A program made the position numbers and the translations under genes. From Hofstenia miamia (Eukaryota > Xenacoelomorpha > Acoela > Hofsteniidae), in contig CABFPE010000564.1 of the NCBI GenBank assembly GCA_900660155.1, forward strand, positions 262,254-326,253: DNA of 64,000 nt. The letters are read 5' to 3'. The notes beneath the pieces are model-generated. The model ran no database searches and was not told where the DNA came from. It saw only the letters and a list, made by a program, of their open reading frames with translations. This document shows, piece by piece, positions 46,121-57,732 of this stretch (position 1 is the first letter of the stretch; each line of letters starts with the position of its first letter).

Positions 46121-49100
46121 TGGGTGTTGTTTTGAATTAAGTATAAGAATTTAGATTTTGAATTTGCAAAACAAATGCTGTAACTACATACAGAGGCTTT
46201 CAACAAATTGTAGGCACGCAATTCATAACCCGGTGTTGCTAGATTTCTGGGCCCACAAAATGCCTTGATAAAAAACTGCTTTAATTGAAAAAAGCCTCCT
46301 AATACTATTTAATACCATTTTCTAGGACTCTATGCATGTCAAGAGCAGCTCTTGAGTTCAAGTGACTATATGTATTATTTTCATGTTTAAAACCTAATTT
46401 ATAATATTTTGTTTGCGCAAATGCTAGAATATTTGAAATTTAGACGATGTATACCGATTGCTTCCACATGAAAAGAGTGAAATGGAGAAGAAATTTGCAG
46501 AATTGATGGAAACAAACCCTGAATTGGTTCCTAAGAAGCCAGAAAGCATTCACACTCCTGTTGAAAAAGATGTATGTTTTCGCTTGTATCTCTCACCATG
46601 CTCATCGTTTTACTTTAGACAAAGAAAACAGGTGATGGGGATTCCGAAGGAGGCTCTCGTACTGATTCTGCATTAGGAAAAATTCCGCATACACTCTTGG
46701 GAATTGCTCAACTTGATCTCTTATTGGATGATAATATCAGGTGAAGCTTGCGTAACTTTCGAAGTAACCCTCAGAGTACGAGGCTCATTGCCTCATATTT
46801 ACATATACAAAATTGTTAAGTTATTTTAGCGTCATCAGCAACCCAATCAAAAAGTTTTGTAACGCACTAACAATGAGCATAATGCGCCTCTTGGTGTTCA
46901 CACATTCAACTTAACAGTTCTTTCTTTTACTATATTGGGTTTTATGTCAAAATGCTAGAACTATTCACACTTTTCAAATTAAATTTAATTCACAAAAAAT
47001 ACATTCAATTAATTTATACACACGATCTCAAACAATAAGAAAATGATATGAATATACCCTCTTTTCATAGTTTCAGATCATTCTGAAGTTTCAATGGTGT
47101 GTTCTCTACACGGAGATATTCTTTGTCCCTACTTTCTTAAGCAGTCCTGATAACCAGGAGTTTTAAAATAATTGGTTTTAAGAAACAATAAATCATTTTA
47201 AGCACAATAAATTAAATTGATATTGTAAACAAACAATCAATTTATTGTAATTTAATTATTTAATAGATAACAATTTTTTTGAAATGAGCATGTAGTACAT
47301 ATTGTCTCAATGAGTTATAACTAAAAGCAAGTGTATTGCTATTTTAAGAAACTTATGTGAACTCATTTGTTCCTCATGTATAACTTATTAGTGGACGCTG
47401 TTGCCAGGGGCGTACGAAGGATCTTCTCATGGGAGAGGATATCTCAGTCATGATAAAGTGAGTAACAAAAATGGAGCGCAATCCTTCGAAAAATTTTTGA
47501 AAATATTGAAAAAATAGACCCTAAAGTTGCAATTCAGGACACCGTGTGTACGCCACTGGCTGTTGCGTCCCAACATTGGATTTGAAATATGTAAGATACA
47601 TGAGTTTGTTAGTAATAATCTTATCATCATACATCCCAAAAGCTAGAGCATTTCCCAATGCTTTAATTATGTAACCTACTCAATTGTATTATTTTGAGGG
47701 CATAACTTTTGTTTTGCTCTCATGGAATGGTAAAAATTGTAATCCTTATTTGTCAACAATAAATCACGACTTGTTTGCCTGACTTGTGACCATCGTTTTT
47801 AATTAATGAAGTAAAACATTATCACATTTTAGAAATGGGGATTTCGTTCCCTGCTCATACTCAACACAAAATGCGATTATCAGTTCATTTCAATGGTTAT
47901 TTATTTTTAGGAATAGAAGAAATTTTCATTAATTTAATTACAATATTCCTTACACTATCAATTCAATTTCTCATTAATTCAACTTAACATTAATGTATAT
48001 ACACATTATTTATCGAAATATCTAGAAATTGAGGATTATTTTGATCGCTAGATGGCTCTTAAAATTTCAAAAAACATTATATATATATATATATATAATG
48101 AAGAGCCTATCTATAGGATTATTACATCACACGACATTCCATATTTTCCTTTAAATATAATTTGCAAATTCTTTTCCTGCTAAATTTTACACATTCTACA
48201 GAATTAGTATTACGATCATTAGAGTACTATTATTGAGACACTACTTATTACCTTAGAACTCTGGTTGGCTGATTTAAATCCATCGCGTAATTCTCATTTA
48301 AGTCAAGAATAAAGGTACAACAATCGCATGCTTTTTGTTGCATGATATTTTTCATTGTTGAGGTCTAGCTGAAGGTGGAAACAAGGCGATTTTTTTGTTT
48401 AGATTCTCGGGACAGATCATCAAATGGAGACCACAAAGGACCTCAAGTTCAAGAAAGTTTAGGAAAAAATTTGATGCTTCTGAAATATTCATAGTGCTGA
48501 TTGTTTGCTTCGATCTTTTCATATCAAATCTTGAAGTGGGCTAGCAAAAATTTCTGATCAACTCCTCTCAAAAAACCCAAGGGAGAGACATAAAGCATTA
48601 ACGAATATGAGTCTTCAGTGAAACTTCGAAGATTATATGTCATTGTTTAATCCAGTCAACTAAGCTCTAAGTCATATGTAAGTGTCAATTCATCAAAGTA
48701 TGGCATGGCAATTGGACAGCCTTTCATCATTGTTGGATCAAACCAGCTGAGCGCTATTTACAAACGGAAATCAACAGCATTAACTGCAATACGTTATCTC
48801 GGATTTGCCCACTAGCAGCTAACTCACTTTGTTGAAATAATGGATAACAATTACGAAATAACGTTTCTTTGTAATGTAACTGGTAAGTCGCCGTAGTAGT
48901 CATACCAGAGAGTCTATAGGCCCACCACAGTCTAGAGCTGGGAAAGCAGATTGACCGCGTACCGACAGCCAAGTTCTCGCGTACCGACGTTTGAGTAGCA
49001 CTGGTTTATGCAATTTGCTCGCTGTAGCATAAAGCCTATGTGAAAGGAGTGCTAAAAATTACATGAGCTTAACATTTTTTATGTTACACATCGTGTCTTC

Positions 49101-52100
49101 AATTTTTGTGTTTGTAATGTTTTTTCAGAAATTGAAGAGAATATTTCATTTACTTTATTGGTCCCGAAATGTTTGGTATGTTTCGGCCGGTTACGAATAT
49201 CAAGTACGGGATCGGGATGTGGATTGGGCCTAGTATAGCAAGGCCCTCATTACTTTAATGGCTCATCTATGTGCATTTTATAAAATGCTATTCAGCGCCC
49301 AGTCCGCCCCCTCAATATTAAATCCAAATTTTTCGTCAAAATATTAACAATTTAACCAATTAATTTTTGTTTTTTTGTTAAAAATTTAATTTCCAAAAAA
49401 TCATACTTTTAATTATCACTTTCTTTGTCACAATATCTCCACTTCAGAACAGTTAAAAATGATGTTGGCACGCTTTATGAACATATAATTATATTATAAC
49501 ATTTCATTGCTACATAATTATTAAATGCAATAATTTTAGAACATACAGCAGATTGGGTCGATTAGCAGCTGCGCAGGATAAGGTTGATAAACCTGTAAAC
49601 GTACCCAAGTCATCGGCGGCTTCAAAAGCAATTGCAGGTGGTAATGGTTCTCGACGAGGGTCCCTCGAAAGTAGTAAGTTTCTGCTTTGTTTTTCATTCC
49701 CCATTTGATGTTATTCAAATATCGTTAAGGCATGACATTTCTGCAATTTTGTCTCTCGACATAGACAACATTTTAGAGCATAAAATTATTTATCGAATTT
49801 CTTTTATCTAATTGATGAATTTTAGCTTCGATACTTAGTTCAAATTTATTAAATAACTACTGTATATATTTTGATAAAATAATTTATGTAGTTCTTATGA
49901 AATTTATTTATTTACTTCATAATTTCATTACCTTTTCATAACCAGATGAAGTGGACACCCATACAAATAGTCATTGGTCGCGTGTGCGCAGTGTACAAGT
50001 TGTGTTCAGTAAGTTGACTCGCGCACATTTCACTCACGCTACGTAGATTTAGTTTACATATCCGATGCATCCTTTATATTCAGATTGTATTCATCACCAT
50101 CAACCATTGCTTTAATTATTTATTTTAACAGCACATTTCAATTTATACTTCCCCAGTTGTCTAATCAATTTCGCATTTTAGATTAAATTCTCCTCTTTAA
50201 TTTACCCTTCCTGTTTCAAAACATAGAAATGAAAGTATACAGTACATACATTTCATGTTTATTCCTAATAAGAATACTGTTTTCAGGGTTGGCGAATATA
50301 TATATATATATATATATATATATCAATTGATATTTATCCGATATAAATCTTTTACTTACCTTCTTGATTGATATTTATTTTGCAGGCTTGTCTTGACCTA
50401 ACATTCCCCACTGGATATTGAAAATTTTTTTTCAAGCTTCGGGTGGGTTAATTAAAAAAAAAGAAATAATTTCTGGGGGAAGAGGTTTCAAACATTGTTT
50501 TCAATAAATATTTCTTATTTCGATTTTTTGATATTTATCTGATATACGAAGTGTGTTGGAAATGTAACTATTATCTTTCAAGTGATGAACTTAATCTACA
50601 ACCTGTCTCCTTCAAATTATTATCCACAGACTCCAACGCACCTTGCCATCTTCCTCTGTTATGCTTTCACACACTCTCTTTGGGATTATTCAAAACTCCT
50701 TCGTTACGACATTTTTTATGTCCTTTAGGTCTTAAGTCCTGCTGCATATATTCAATTCACTTGCAATTAATCTTACAGTCAAATAGTGATCCCTCAGCTC
50801 CTTCTGTTTCACACCCTCATTCTTTCTGAAAATGGCCTCTAATTTCTGAAGTCATCTTCTTTCCTTGAAGTTTTTGTGTCACTCAATGACCTAATGGAGT
50901 AGATCAAGAGCCACTGCAATTTCAAGTTCTTCCGTTGTTCAATGGTATTTTAGTTGCTACAGTTGAGAACAACCAAAATATTTTAAATTTTGCCGCAACG
51001 ACTTGCTAATAAGTAAAAAAGCACGTGTGAAAAAGTGTACGACTCTCGTAGACTTCTACAATTGCAGCTGCCCTCCAGAAAGAATGTACTATTATGTACA
51101 GAAAATTATTAATTCCTATTTCACACACTTCTCGCACAAAACACAGTCTCGTTCCTTTCAAATACACCTTCTATATCGGATTGATTAATTGTAAAAAAAC
51201 ATCAAGATTTTGCCAACCCTGACTGATTTCCCTCCGAAGCAATAGCATGCTTTATATTATTTCATTAAAATGATTTACCATACCTGTTTACTCGTTGTCA
51301 TGTAATTGAAAGCATTTTAACCCTATTTGCCTAATCTTATTTTTAGCAAACTTCATGACATTCCAATTCCGTATTTCGTTTAGGAAAAATGTTTGCGATA
51401 GGTTTGAGATAAATAATATTGTATAGATGTTTTCGCTCAAAAGCTAAAACAAGAACTACCATTCCTGCTTTTCAGAACAATCTCAGAGAATAGCTTTCAA
51501 GCGATAACATCATTATACTTATTTTTTCGTTTTTAGTCAACGCATGCTCAAATAAGAAAACCTGTTTATTCATCAATTCGTTCCAATTTGATTTAACCTA
51601 TGGATAGCTATTTTAGAACTTATCACTTAGGCCAATGCTTGAAATGATCCTTAGATTCAAAGCCGGTCAATATATTTATTACTAATTAAATAGTTTTACC
51701 CAGGCCCATCTTAGAAAAATTTTTTAATAATCATAAATGCAATTACAGAAAGCTACCTCTCCACTACCTACATTATAAGTACGACCTAGCTAGATATTAT
51801 TATATTTAAAAAACAAGAAATTTCAAAGAAAATGCATAATGTTACACAACATACACAATTTCTTGGTACTAGACCCATGCCTGTCTTGGCCCAGATTCCA
51901 ACTCTGACTTGGACTTCAGTTCGGTATATGTTCATTTTTCACAAAGCATGTTCAATCATAGAATTTTAGGGTTGTCACGAGAAGTCGGTGGAAAGGGCAA
52001 GATCATTGACAAAGAAAGAGAAGAGAAAGAAGCAACTGAATTTAAGTACAAGGAATCAGGAGTTGCTCAGATTTACTTAAGAATTGCTCGGCTGTTTGCA

Positions 52101-54711
52101 GGTTCGTTGAAGAGTGCTTTTGTACTATGATAGAAAGAAAAACTAGTGATTAATAGTAACAATTTATGCTTTTAATGTATTAATTTTCTCAAAATTAAAC
52201 ATTTTGTTTAATATATTATTAACTATATTTTTTGTTTAAATGTACGCCTTTTCGTCCACTCCAATATTCAAGAATCACATTTAGGTTTATGAATTTCCAC
52301 GAGATGGAAGAAGGAGACTGTACACAATAACTATGCAGTCGAATCCGCTTTATAACACCACATCCGTACTATAAAAAATTGGGTTTATTAACCTGAGCTT
52401 TTCTGATTGCCTACTATGCACTACGAAAACTCAAAGAAAATTCTGCACGTACAAATCGCATAGATGCATTGCATTTATCATTATAAAAGTGAAGGAAGCT
52501 CTCCAAATTCAGAGATTACAATGTGCGCGCGCTGTCAATATCATTGAGCCATTGGTGATAGGCCTACAAACACATTTTGTCACTTTGTATGGCTTTAATA
52601 AGCGGAGTTTGATTATATTATCCGGTAACTATTACATAGTTAAGTTCGGTACCGTGATGACCTGGTCGCAAAAACCATCTGGATCTATTAGCATTAAAAA
52701 TGGTTTTATTAAGTGGATTCTACTGTAGTACCAAGTCATTCCAAAGGAAAGCATACATTTTCTGTTTAGGCAAAATAATGAGGCTTTGTGAGACCTTTGG
52801 AACTGTATTTTTGTTGCGAGGAGTATTAGTTTCATTTCAACCTTTCGAACATGTATAAATGTAGCATGGTGGTTTCAATTAAGATTAAATAGAAATTACT
52901 ATCAAATTACGCGTAATTATATGATTTTGTTTTGGATAAGTGTGCTTAAGGATCCAATCATTTGTTTTGTTTATAAAAACTAATGCGTGGCATTTTTAAA
53001 TTAGAGCAGAAAAAACAGTCATACTAGAAGAGACATTATCGGGACCACCTGAGAAAATCTTTGATCTAAATATTTTTCTAGTGCTATATTTAAAGCATCT
53101 TTAGGCATGAATTTTGTCACAAATCGATTGGAATTGCAGATGAGTGATATATTTGATGGGTTCTGCTCTTTGTCAATCAATACGGAACTAATGAATGAAC
53201 AACAGAAGAAGGATTTGAATCCATTAACCATCACAATCGAATCAACATGCAATATGCCCAAATCACCAATATCTATTGAAAAGTTAAAGCAAAAGTATGT
53301 TATATGATCTACATTGTAAATGATTCATTTCACAACTTTTTGCACTCGATTTTTTGTATAAAAAATATTTGTTCATATTTATTATATGTATGGGTCATAA
53401 ACCTTTGCCTTATAAATTAATTTTAAACTTCTATCCAATTCAAATGAATACTCTTTAAAAATACTTATTTGTAAACATTTGCGCATCGAATTAAGTAAAT
53501 CAGGTTTATTCAATTATCTCGAATTCCGATCATGTCCTTTGTCTGTTAACTTTTTTTCAATATTTTATTGCATTTTTAATTTAACATTCAATTTCTTTTG
53601 GAACTTCTTAACCAATTTCACGGATGATGAAACTATGTTTAGATGCTTACCTGTTTACTGCCGCTACAAATTTGGACGATTTCCATGGTACAAAACCCCA
53701 AGTAAACAACACGAGGAGGATATATTCTGGAACGACATTAACATAGTCCTATTGGGTAGGCTTTATTATTGTTCTATCGAAATATTTTCCTATTTTACTT
53801 GTGTTTACAGCTATTCAAGAGAGCAGAACGAGCGCAATTTTACTGTAACTTTCAATATTTGCCAGTTGGATTTGCCAAATGTTACAAAGAATAGCTTCCA
53901 AGTCAATCTTTTGCACGTAGTTTCATTAGAAATTTATTTATTGTATTCCTGCTTTTTTAAATTGTATTTGCGAATGCTTTTTCCTGAATATTGCTAAGAT
54001 GTTGATTTTACCCAATTTAGGTTGTGGGCACTACAAAATTGTATTGTCGAGGTATTCAAGCGTTTTAAAATATATAGTGAGATGTTATGTCTAAAAAAAT
54101 TAAAATCGCGATAGAAGTTCTTAAAATTACATTTATGCCTATAAACTTGATGAAATCTAATGTAAACACAACGTCAACTTTAACGCAATCAATCCAAGTA
54201 TTCTTTAAAAGAAATTCATATTTTAATGTACTTTAAACACATGAGTAATTTTTACAATAACAGAGAAGCGCAATTACCCAATGCCCAAATTTCCTAATTG
54301 GCCTCGCAGAACTTGTAAGAGAATGTGAAAAAATGGTTTGTGACTAAAGGCAAAATAGGTTGGTTGGGGTTAAGTCAAAACTTAGTGAAAGTATGAAAAC
54401 TTCGACATCTTTATGTATACAATTTTATTATTACTAAGCTTATTTTTAACATTACAATGTTTCAGTATTTGGGCACGGTGCAAGTTTGTAGATTTCCTTT
54501 AAATAATAGTCTTATATTTTTTAGTAGAGTAAAATGTTGTACATTGTAGGTACAATGGAAATTGCAGAACTACGAGAATACCTATGTGGTCCAAATTTTG
54601 AGATTGAAGTCCATGATCGTGATAGGCGTGTGGAGAAGTATGAGAAACCTCCTGCCCTCTTCGGTGTTGATCACGATGACGACAAGATTTCCAGCGTGGG
54701 AGTGGTTGCTA
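39087..54711 (+). CDS. CFAP92: CFAP92/KIAA1257-like gene, 5' 13 exons (3' end not found)
   Basis: Thirteen in-phase exons give about 660 codons: 39087-39210, 44477-44689, 44840-44923, 45071-45317, 45768-46036, 46444-46571, 46619-46740, 49540-49673, 49946-50008, 51970-52101, 53105-53294, 53643-53755 and 54550-54711. The N-terminus is Ser/Arg rich (HSSGSYQSKSPVKRSLSRSS), then a basic KIKRRRPLKK-like patch. Residues about 165-280 carry YHLLPDDEDPTVCDVVIFP, HEIVLRIWNTKDKVS and RFDRPKPFRLP, which I recognise as the DUF4550 region of human KIAA1257 (CFAP92, putative cilia/flagella protein). A later part, LNPLTITIESTCNMP, PVYCRYKF, NDINIVLLG, AELREYL and VEVHDRDRR-like IEVHDRDRR, looks like a C2-type beta sandwich found in the same proteins. 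Expected downstream exons (a W-D-P-Y-G type block) were not seen up to 64 kb, so the gene either has a long next intron, runs past the window, or is truncated. Identification rests on memory of the family, not a search. The gene is divergent from SLMAP, starts 6.1 kb apart. Confidence 0.78.
40010..41933 (+). mobile_element. mariner element carrying an inserted LINE
   Basis: Terminal inverted repeats: left CGTGGTTCGTTCAATAATGC then CTCGGACTAACTAAGAA, and the reverse complement of the right end CGTCGTTATTTCAATAATGC then ATCGGACTAACTAAGAA, 32 of about 37 positions alike. TA dinucleotides flank both ends (40008-40009 and 41934-41935). Plus-strand transposase remnants follow the LINE insertion. 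FSEDETYLSLHLPL (about 41310) fits the G-D-E-x-W block with the first catalytic D, then VFWDKGGV (about 41425). PIHANNIKQFHQN stands for A-R-P-H-T-A, and LLKHPTYGSDYFLFKYMKKAL for the H-P-P-Y-S-P-D-L-A-P-S-D-Y block. The N-terminal DNA-binding part is lost and the second catalytic D is replaced (VCSNPIHA). Old, non-functional. Confidence 0.82.
40093..41135 (-). mobile_element. LINE inserted in the mariner
   Basis: The minus strand reads SGGPQGSVFLI, LFLVYMDDLPL and SVDDTKICATYSE (RT palm; the usual F-A-D-D reads SVDD). It continues with ENKLKFNTDKFDFI, VKELGVTFSYNMSWSAHI, LRRKIPFSAGFKVKLTLYKT and NIQRRALKWIFGRDF. The frame 40502-41104 is open for 200 codons. Further 3' sequence ends in a (TTA)n tail at 40097-40112 next to the mariner left end, as CR1/L2-like LINEs do. 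It is 5' truncated. The intact stretch suggests it is younger than the mariner it entered. Confidence 0.82.
42030..44300 (+). mobile_element. Degenerate LINE, split by another transposon
   Basis: Plus strand: FGFRPNNNT-like residues near 42095 (out of frame), TACVFD and TIDHKLL (about 42175-42210), then VYVMSSNQVVSKLDVVEIYTYLGIMMN near 42640-42715 (split frames) and LRHIIQ. After a foreign insertion the C-terminal part resumes near 44020 with IRSRIEYACPVYVS, LQRIQHRALIIIVSEIKL and NRLLHFHES. Order and blocks are those of a CR1/Jockey-type RT and thumb. Many frame changes; dead. It lies in intron 1 of the CFAP92-like gene. Confidence 0.65.
43045..43930 (-). mobile_element. mariner/Tc1-type (maT-like) element inside the LINE
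   Basis: Minus strand: TAKTRQVIKKRVAWNP and PRASMRKITSETGINRI (HTH region, 43690-43600). Then IFSDEKLFSVEQAYKRQNDV (43495-43430), the first catalytic D block, and LLVFVERGAKINKD. After a deletion comes MVCSKPHNSLELLKQTIRKE (43270-43213), the C-terminal block. The central part with the second catalytic residue is missing. The left end reads ACAGGCTGTCACAAAAAAGC near 43047. A matching right end could not be seen, so the right limit is approximate. Confidence 0.72.
44477..44689 (+). CDS. CFAP92: CFAP92-like exon 2
   Basis: Acceptor TTTTAG, donor GTTTTT. Ends with HEVKFTISISLSVPT, a beta-strand block that opens the conserved region. Intron 1 is 5.3 kb and full of transposons. Confidence 0.8.
44840..44923 (+). 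CDS. CFAP92: CFAP92-like exon 3
   Basis: 84 bp, phase 1 on both sides: VKTPVDKVDRLNRTVSATPV. Linker sequence. Confidence 0.78.
45071..45317 (+). CDS. CFAP92: CFAP92-like exon 4 (DUF4550 first half)
   Basis: An acidic then lysine-rich linker is followed by FAYHLLPDDEDPTVCDVVIF and NTVLKTWKSDGRTWFAFQH. Donor GTAAGT, phase 2. Confidence 0.85.
45768..46036 (+). CDS. CFAP92: CFAP92-like exon 5 (DUF4550 second half)
   Basis: HRITVTKAILEKLFHHEIVL, then RIWNTKDKVS and FDRPKPFRLP. Donor GTGACT, phase 1. Confidence 0.88.
46086..46114. repeat. (AT)n microsatellite
   Basis: About 14 AT units in intron 5 of the CFAP92-like gene. Confidence 0.9.
46444..46571 (+). CDS. CFAP92: CFAP92-like exon 6
   Basis: Acceptor TTTAG. 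YRLLPHEKSEMEKKFAELME is a charged helix. Donor GTATGT, phase 0. Confidence 0.82.
46619..46740 (+). CDS. CFAP92: CFAP92-like exon 7
   Basis: Follows a 47-bp intron. Gly/Ser-rich GDGDSEGGSR, then IPHTLLGIAQLDLLLDDN, a block recalling the family. Donor GTGAAG, phase 2. Confidence 0.82.
46760..49530. other. CFAP92-like intron 7
   Basis: 2.8 kb. It contains an (AT)n run at 48078-48097. Patches of more even base composition at 47400-47560, 48880-48990 and 49180-49240 (TTTCGGCCGGTTACG) may be transposon ends. No frame was recognised. Confidence 0.4.
48078..48097. repeat. (AT)n microsatellite
   Basis: About ten AT units. Confidence 0.9.
49540..49673 (+). CDS. CFAP92: CFAP92-like exon 8
   Basis: TYSRLGRLAAAQDKVDKPVN and then an Ala/Ser/Gly-rich stretch. 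Donor GTAAGT, phase 1. Less conserved, placed by phase. Confidence 0.7.
49946..50008 (+). CDS. CFAP92: CFAP92-like exon 9
   Basis: Reads NEVDTHTNSHWSRVRSVQVV, phase 1 on both sides, so it could be skipped without loss of frame. Placed by splice sites only. Confidence 0.55.
50284..51221. mobile_element. hAT-like element, 938 bp, in CFAP92-like intron 9
   Basis: The left end CAGGGTTGGCGAATAT and the reverse complement of the right end, CAGGGTTGGCAAAATC, are terminal inverted repeats. They are flanked by 8-bp direct repeats ACTGTTTT (50276-50283) and ACTGATTT (51222-51229). CAGGG ends and 8-bp duplications are typical of hAT. An (AT)n run at 50296-50323 directly follows the left end. The interior holds open frames on both strands (plus 50551-50829) without a recognised transposase motif, so it is probably non-autonomous. 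Confidence 0.72.
51230..51960. other. Rest of CFAP92-like intron 9
   Basis: AT-rich. Near 51880-51905 the sequence TTGGCCCAGATTCC then AACTCTGA could be the inverted start of the repeat family seen at 31970. Otherwise nothing. Confidence 0.35.
51970..52101 (+). CDS. CFAP92: CFAP92-like exon 10
   Basis: Acceptor TTTTAG. KIIDKEREEKEATEFKYKES and AQIYLRIARLFA. Phase 1 on both sides. Confidence 0.78.
53105..53294 (+). CDS. CFAP92: CFAP92-like exon 11 (C2-like domain begins)
   Basis: The acceptor CTTTAG at 53104 gives the phase needed by exon 10; the competing TTCTAG at 53081 does not. DIFDGFCSLSINTELM and LNPLTITIESTCNMPKSPIS resemble the L-N-P-L, A-x-N-M-P block of the family. Donor GTATGT, phase 2. 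Confidence 0.82.
53643..53755 (+). CDS. CFAP92: CFAP92-like exon 12
   Basis: CLPVYCRYKFGRFPWYKTPS, then IFWNDINIVLL. Donor GTAGGC, phase 1, joining exon 13 to read VLLGTMEIAELREYL. Confidence 0.85.
54550..54711 (+). CDS. CFAP92: CFAP92-like exon 13
   Basis: TMEIAELREYLCGPNFEIEV, HDRDRRVEKYEKPPALFGV, DDDKISSVG. The donor GTATAC after GTTGCTA is the best guess; GTGGTT or GTGGGA slightly upstream are alternatives. Confidence 0.8.
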
Positions 54712-54719
54712 GTATACAT

Positions 54720-57700
54720 TTATTGTTGGCATTTATCTTATTAAGCTAAAAATGATTTTTGATTTATTATGCTGAGGTAATTGTCTGCCAAGGAAGTTTA
54801 CGATATCGCCTGTTGTGGAATTTCCTGCTTTTCCAACATAAAGACAATTTAGTTAGCGCCAGATAAACTAGTTTACGTCAATTGTTTTTGTTGTTTTTCA
54901 CTGCTTTTGTCTCTGCGCCAAGTCAATTGACGCGGTTTAAAAATATAAAAGTTTGGTAATTTTTGTAATAGTGTATACTGTGGTGTTAAAGGAACAAAAT
55001 TTCCAACGAAGTCTATTGCTAAAATTTGAGAAATATATCAAATATTCATTCCAACAGACATAAATTAACTTCAATTGTCTGTTTTTCTGTAAATTTTTCT
55101 TGCGTTGCCATATTTATAAGTCCTTGTTTGTGAAAGATCTGACAACATTGGTCTTAGTTTATTAGTATTATGTTCAATGTTTATGTTTAGTTCCACAGTT
55201 GTATAAACAGTTTATAACTCAATTTGAAGATTTTTTCTTAAATATAATATCAAATTTGCATGAAAATCAGATATATGTTCATGTATTTTTCATAAACATT
55301 CGGCTGTTCCCTTACAATTACATTATTTTTTATTTTTTATTAATGGAAAGAATGTTTTCTAAATTATAATGTTTTGTTATTTTCTTAATTTGGATAATAT
55401 AGTATACAATTCATCTATATTTAATTTCTTAAAATATGTGTGCGACCCTCTCAATAAAGATGTGATCATTAAAATGAAAATGTAATCTGCATTGTGGAAT
55501 TCTGTTTCATTGAAAATTTGCTAAGTGCATTTTTTTAAACACTGCGTAAAATTTGTTTTCGTGAATTGGGGAGCATTATAAAAGCCAATTGGTTGGTTTA
55601 GATTTCTTTTCAAATCGCTTCCCGCTGTTTTGTATTGTCCTTATTATTTTTAAGCATAGTCTTTGAAATAGTCAAAGCGATTAATTAGATCTAAGAGGTG
55701 AAATTGTTTAATATAAAAAGCATCTTGATCACTTGATTGTCGTGCTGGCATTATTTTAATAATTTCTTTCTCGTGCTTTTTCTAACGCAGAAGTGCATAC
55801 ATTTTCAAGAACGCCTTCGTTTTGAATCTATTTATCAATTGCAGTGATTTTCCTTATTTTCTGTATATTAAAGCCGTCAGTGTACGCAAATTGAGTTGGT
55901 AATCAAATATAAAAATGATACAATCTGAGTAATGACTCACTTGCTACTTTTCCATTTTCACAAATTTTTCATAACTAAGTTTCAATCTGCGGTGCTGATT
56001 GATAGAATCTGAAACGAAGACAAATTGTAATTCAGGTTACACAATAAGGATCATACACAATTTTAATTGAACTAATATTTTTTCAATTTTGTGGCCTCAT
56101 TTTTTACTGAGATTGAATTAGAAAGTCTACCAAGTCAGCATACATTTCGGATTCTGTAGAACGATCATGCAAAGCTTCTAACTACTAACGTTTTTTGTAT
56201 ATTATATTAACCAAGTTTTGAGTAAGACATTTATGGATATTCTTGAAATGAATACTGTAATGGCAAATAGAGCTTTTATCCCCACTGTTTTATTCATGTT
56301 GGTACGTTATATTTCACATAGGGATATATTACATAAAAGTTCCACATAATAGCTTTGATATGACATCAATCAATTAACAATAACGCTTCTAAATATCAGA
56401 TTTGTTTATTCACCCAAATCACCACAATTCAATTATATCAGCACCGTTTACTCTGAAAAGCGCTTAAAAAAGATTGAATTGAAAAAATTTAAAATTTTGA
56501 TAAATATTCTTTCAATATGATAGTATTTGATATTCCTTATCAAAAAAGATGTTATTTTTTGAGGAACTAAAAGCTGTTGGTTTAAACCTCGCGGTATTAG
56601 CTTACCATAAGGCATGGAATTGAGCCATATCCGGCCGTAAACCACAACCCGCAGAACAATAACTAATAGCACCCAAGCCAAACACTTCTTCCAACCTTTA
56701 ATTTTTATTAACGCTATAATTCACGAACTAATGAAGATATTTAAACTCTGAAAACTACAAAATAGTGAATGTCAAGAGTTAATATCTTTCTCTAATACAG
56801 TTTTAGCAGGGATTTAATAGCTGTTGAGTACTGATAGATTACGTTAGGCTTAGATTCTTCCGAAATGGTGGGAGTTGGCTGATCAGATCTTTAGGAAATT
56901 TAAGCTAGATGAATGTGTGGAGTTATTATTTTAGACAAACTTGGGCTTCTGTATAACATATAGACTTAATATTGAACAATTAATGAAATTTGACTAAGTA
57001 GGGCACATTATTTGTGAATCCTCTGTGCCTAGCTGTTATGGGTTTCCAATGGCTGGTCTTAAAAACCCAGGTCCCTTATATCTCTGACTATTAGAATAGT
57101 TCTTCTCATCTGTGTTACTACGACTTTTAAAAAGTTATTACTTTTTGCTGTAGTAAAAATATTTGTGCGTGTGCGTTAGGTGTGCACTGCTGATGAGAAA
57201 AGTGGGAGGACGCAATTGAATAGCAAAATCAATTTGTATCTGTAAAGTTAAGGCCTGGTAAAATGTTCGTGTATATACTTGATTACATTGTTTCCTCGAT
57301 CTTAGTTTTTCTAAATGAGACTCATGTGGTAGCAAATTGTTTCATATCTTAGCGAACAAGGTAATCAAATATTATATTCACAGAAATTTTAAATGTAAGG
57401 CAAAAAAAATTCATTACTTTTCTTATGAAAATACGTTCATATTCATTTTTACAAGAAATATCGCTGTTTTAGTGGCTATACGAATTGTGATTGTTCGCTT
57501 TTCCACAGGTTAAAGATTAACACATTTAAATGCAACAATAATGTATATATTTTTTTACTTAATAACATTTGTATAAGAAAAACTGACGAAACATTTAGTG
57601 GTTCTTAAGTCATTTAATGAAATAAATATAGGTATATTCATCTACTTAAAAATATTTTGGTATATAGGAACATTTAAAGGATTCAAATCAATTGCATGGA

Positions 57701-57725
57701 ATAATTATTCATTATAGTTTGTGCA
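54720..57725. other. No gene recognised
   Basis: 3 kb of AT-rich sequence after the last exon found for the CFAP92-like gene. No frame here continues that protein. A GC-richer patch at 56580-56660 contains ATCCGGCCGTAAACC, possibly a transposon end. Confidence 0.45.
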
Positions 57726-57732
57726 AATGTTC

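Noticed and set aside
53815-53911. Candidate exon of the CFAP92-like gene reading YSREQNERNFTVTFNICQLD
   Set aside because: The acceptor phase does not fit exon 12; the in-phase reading hits a stop. Joining exon 12 directly to 54550 gives a smooth VLLGTMEIAELREYL.
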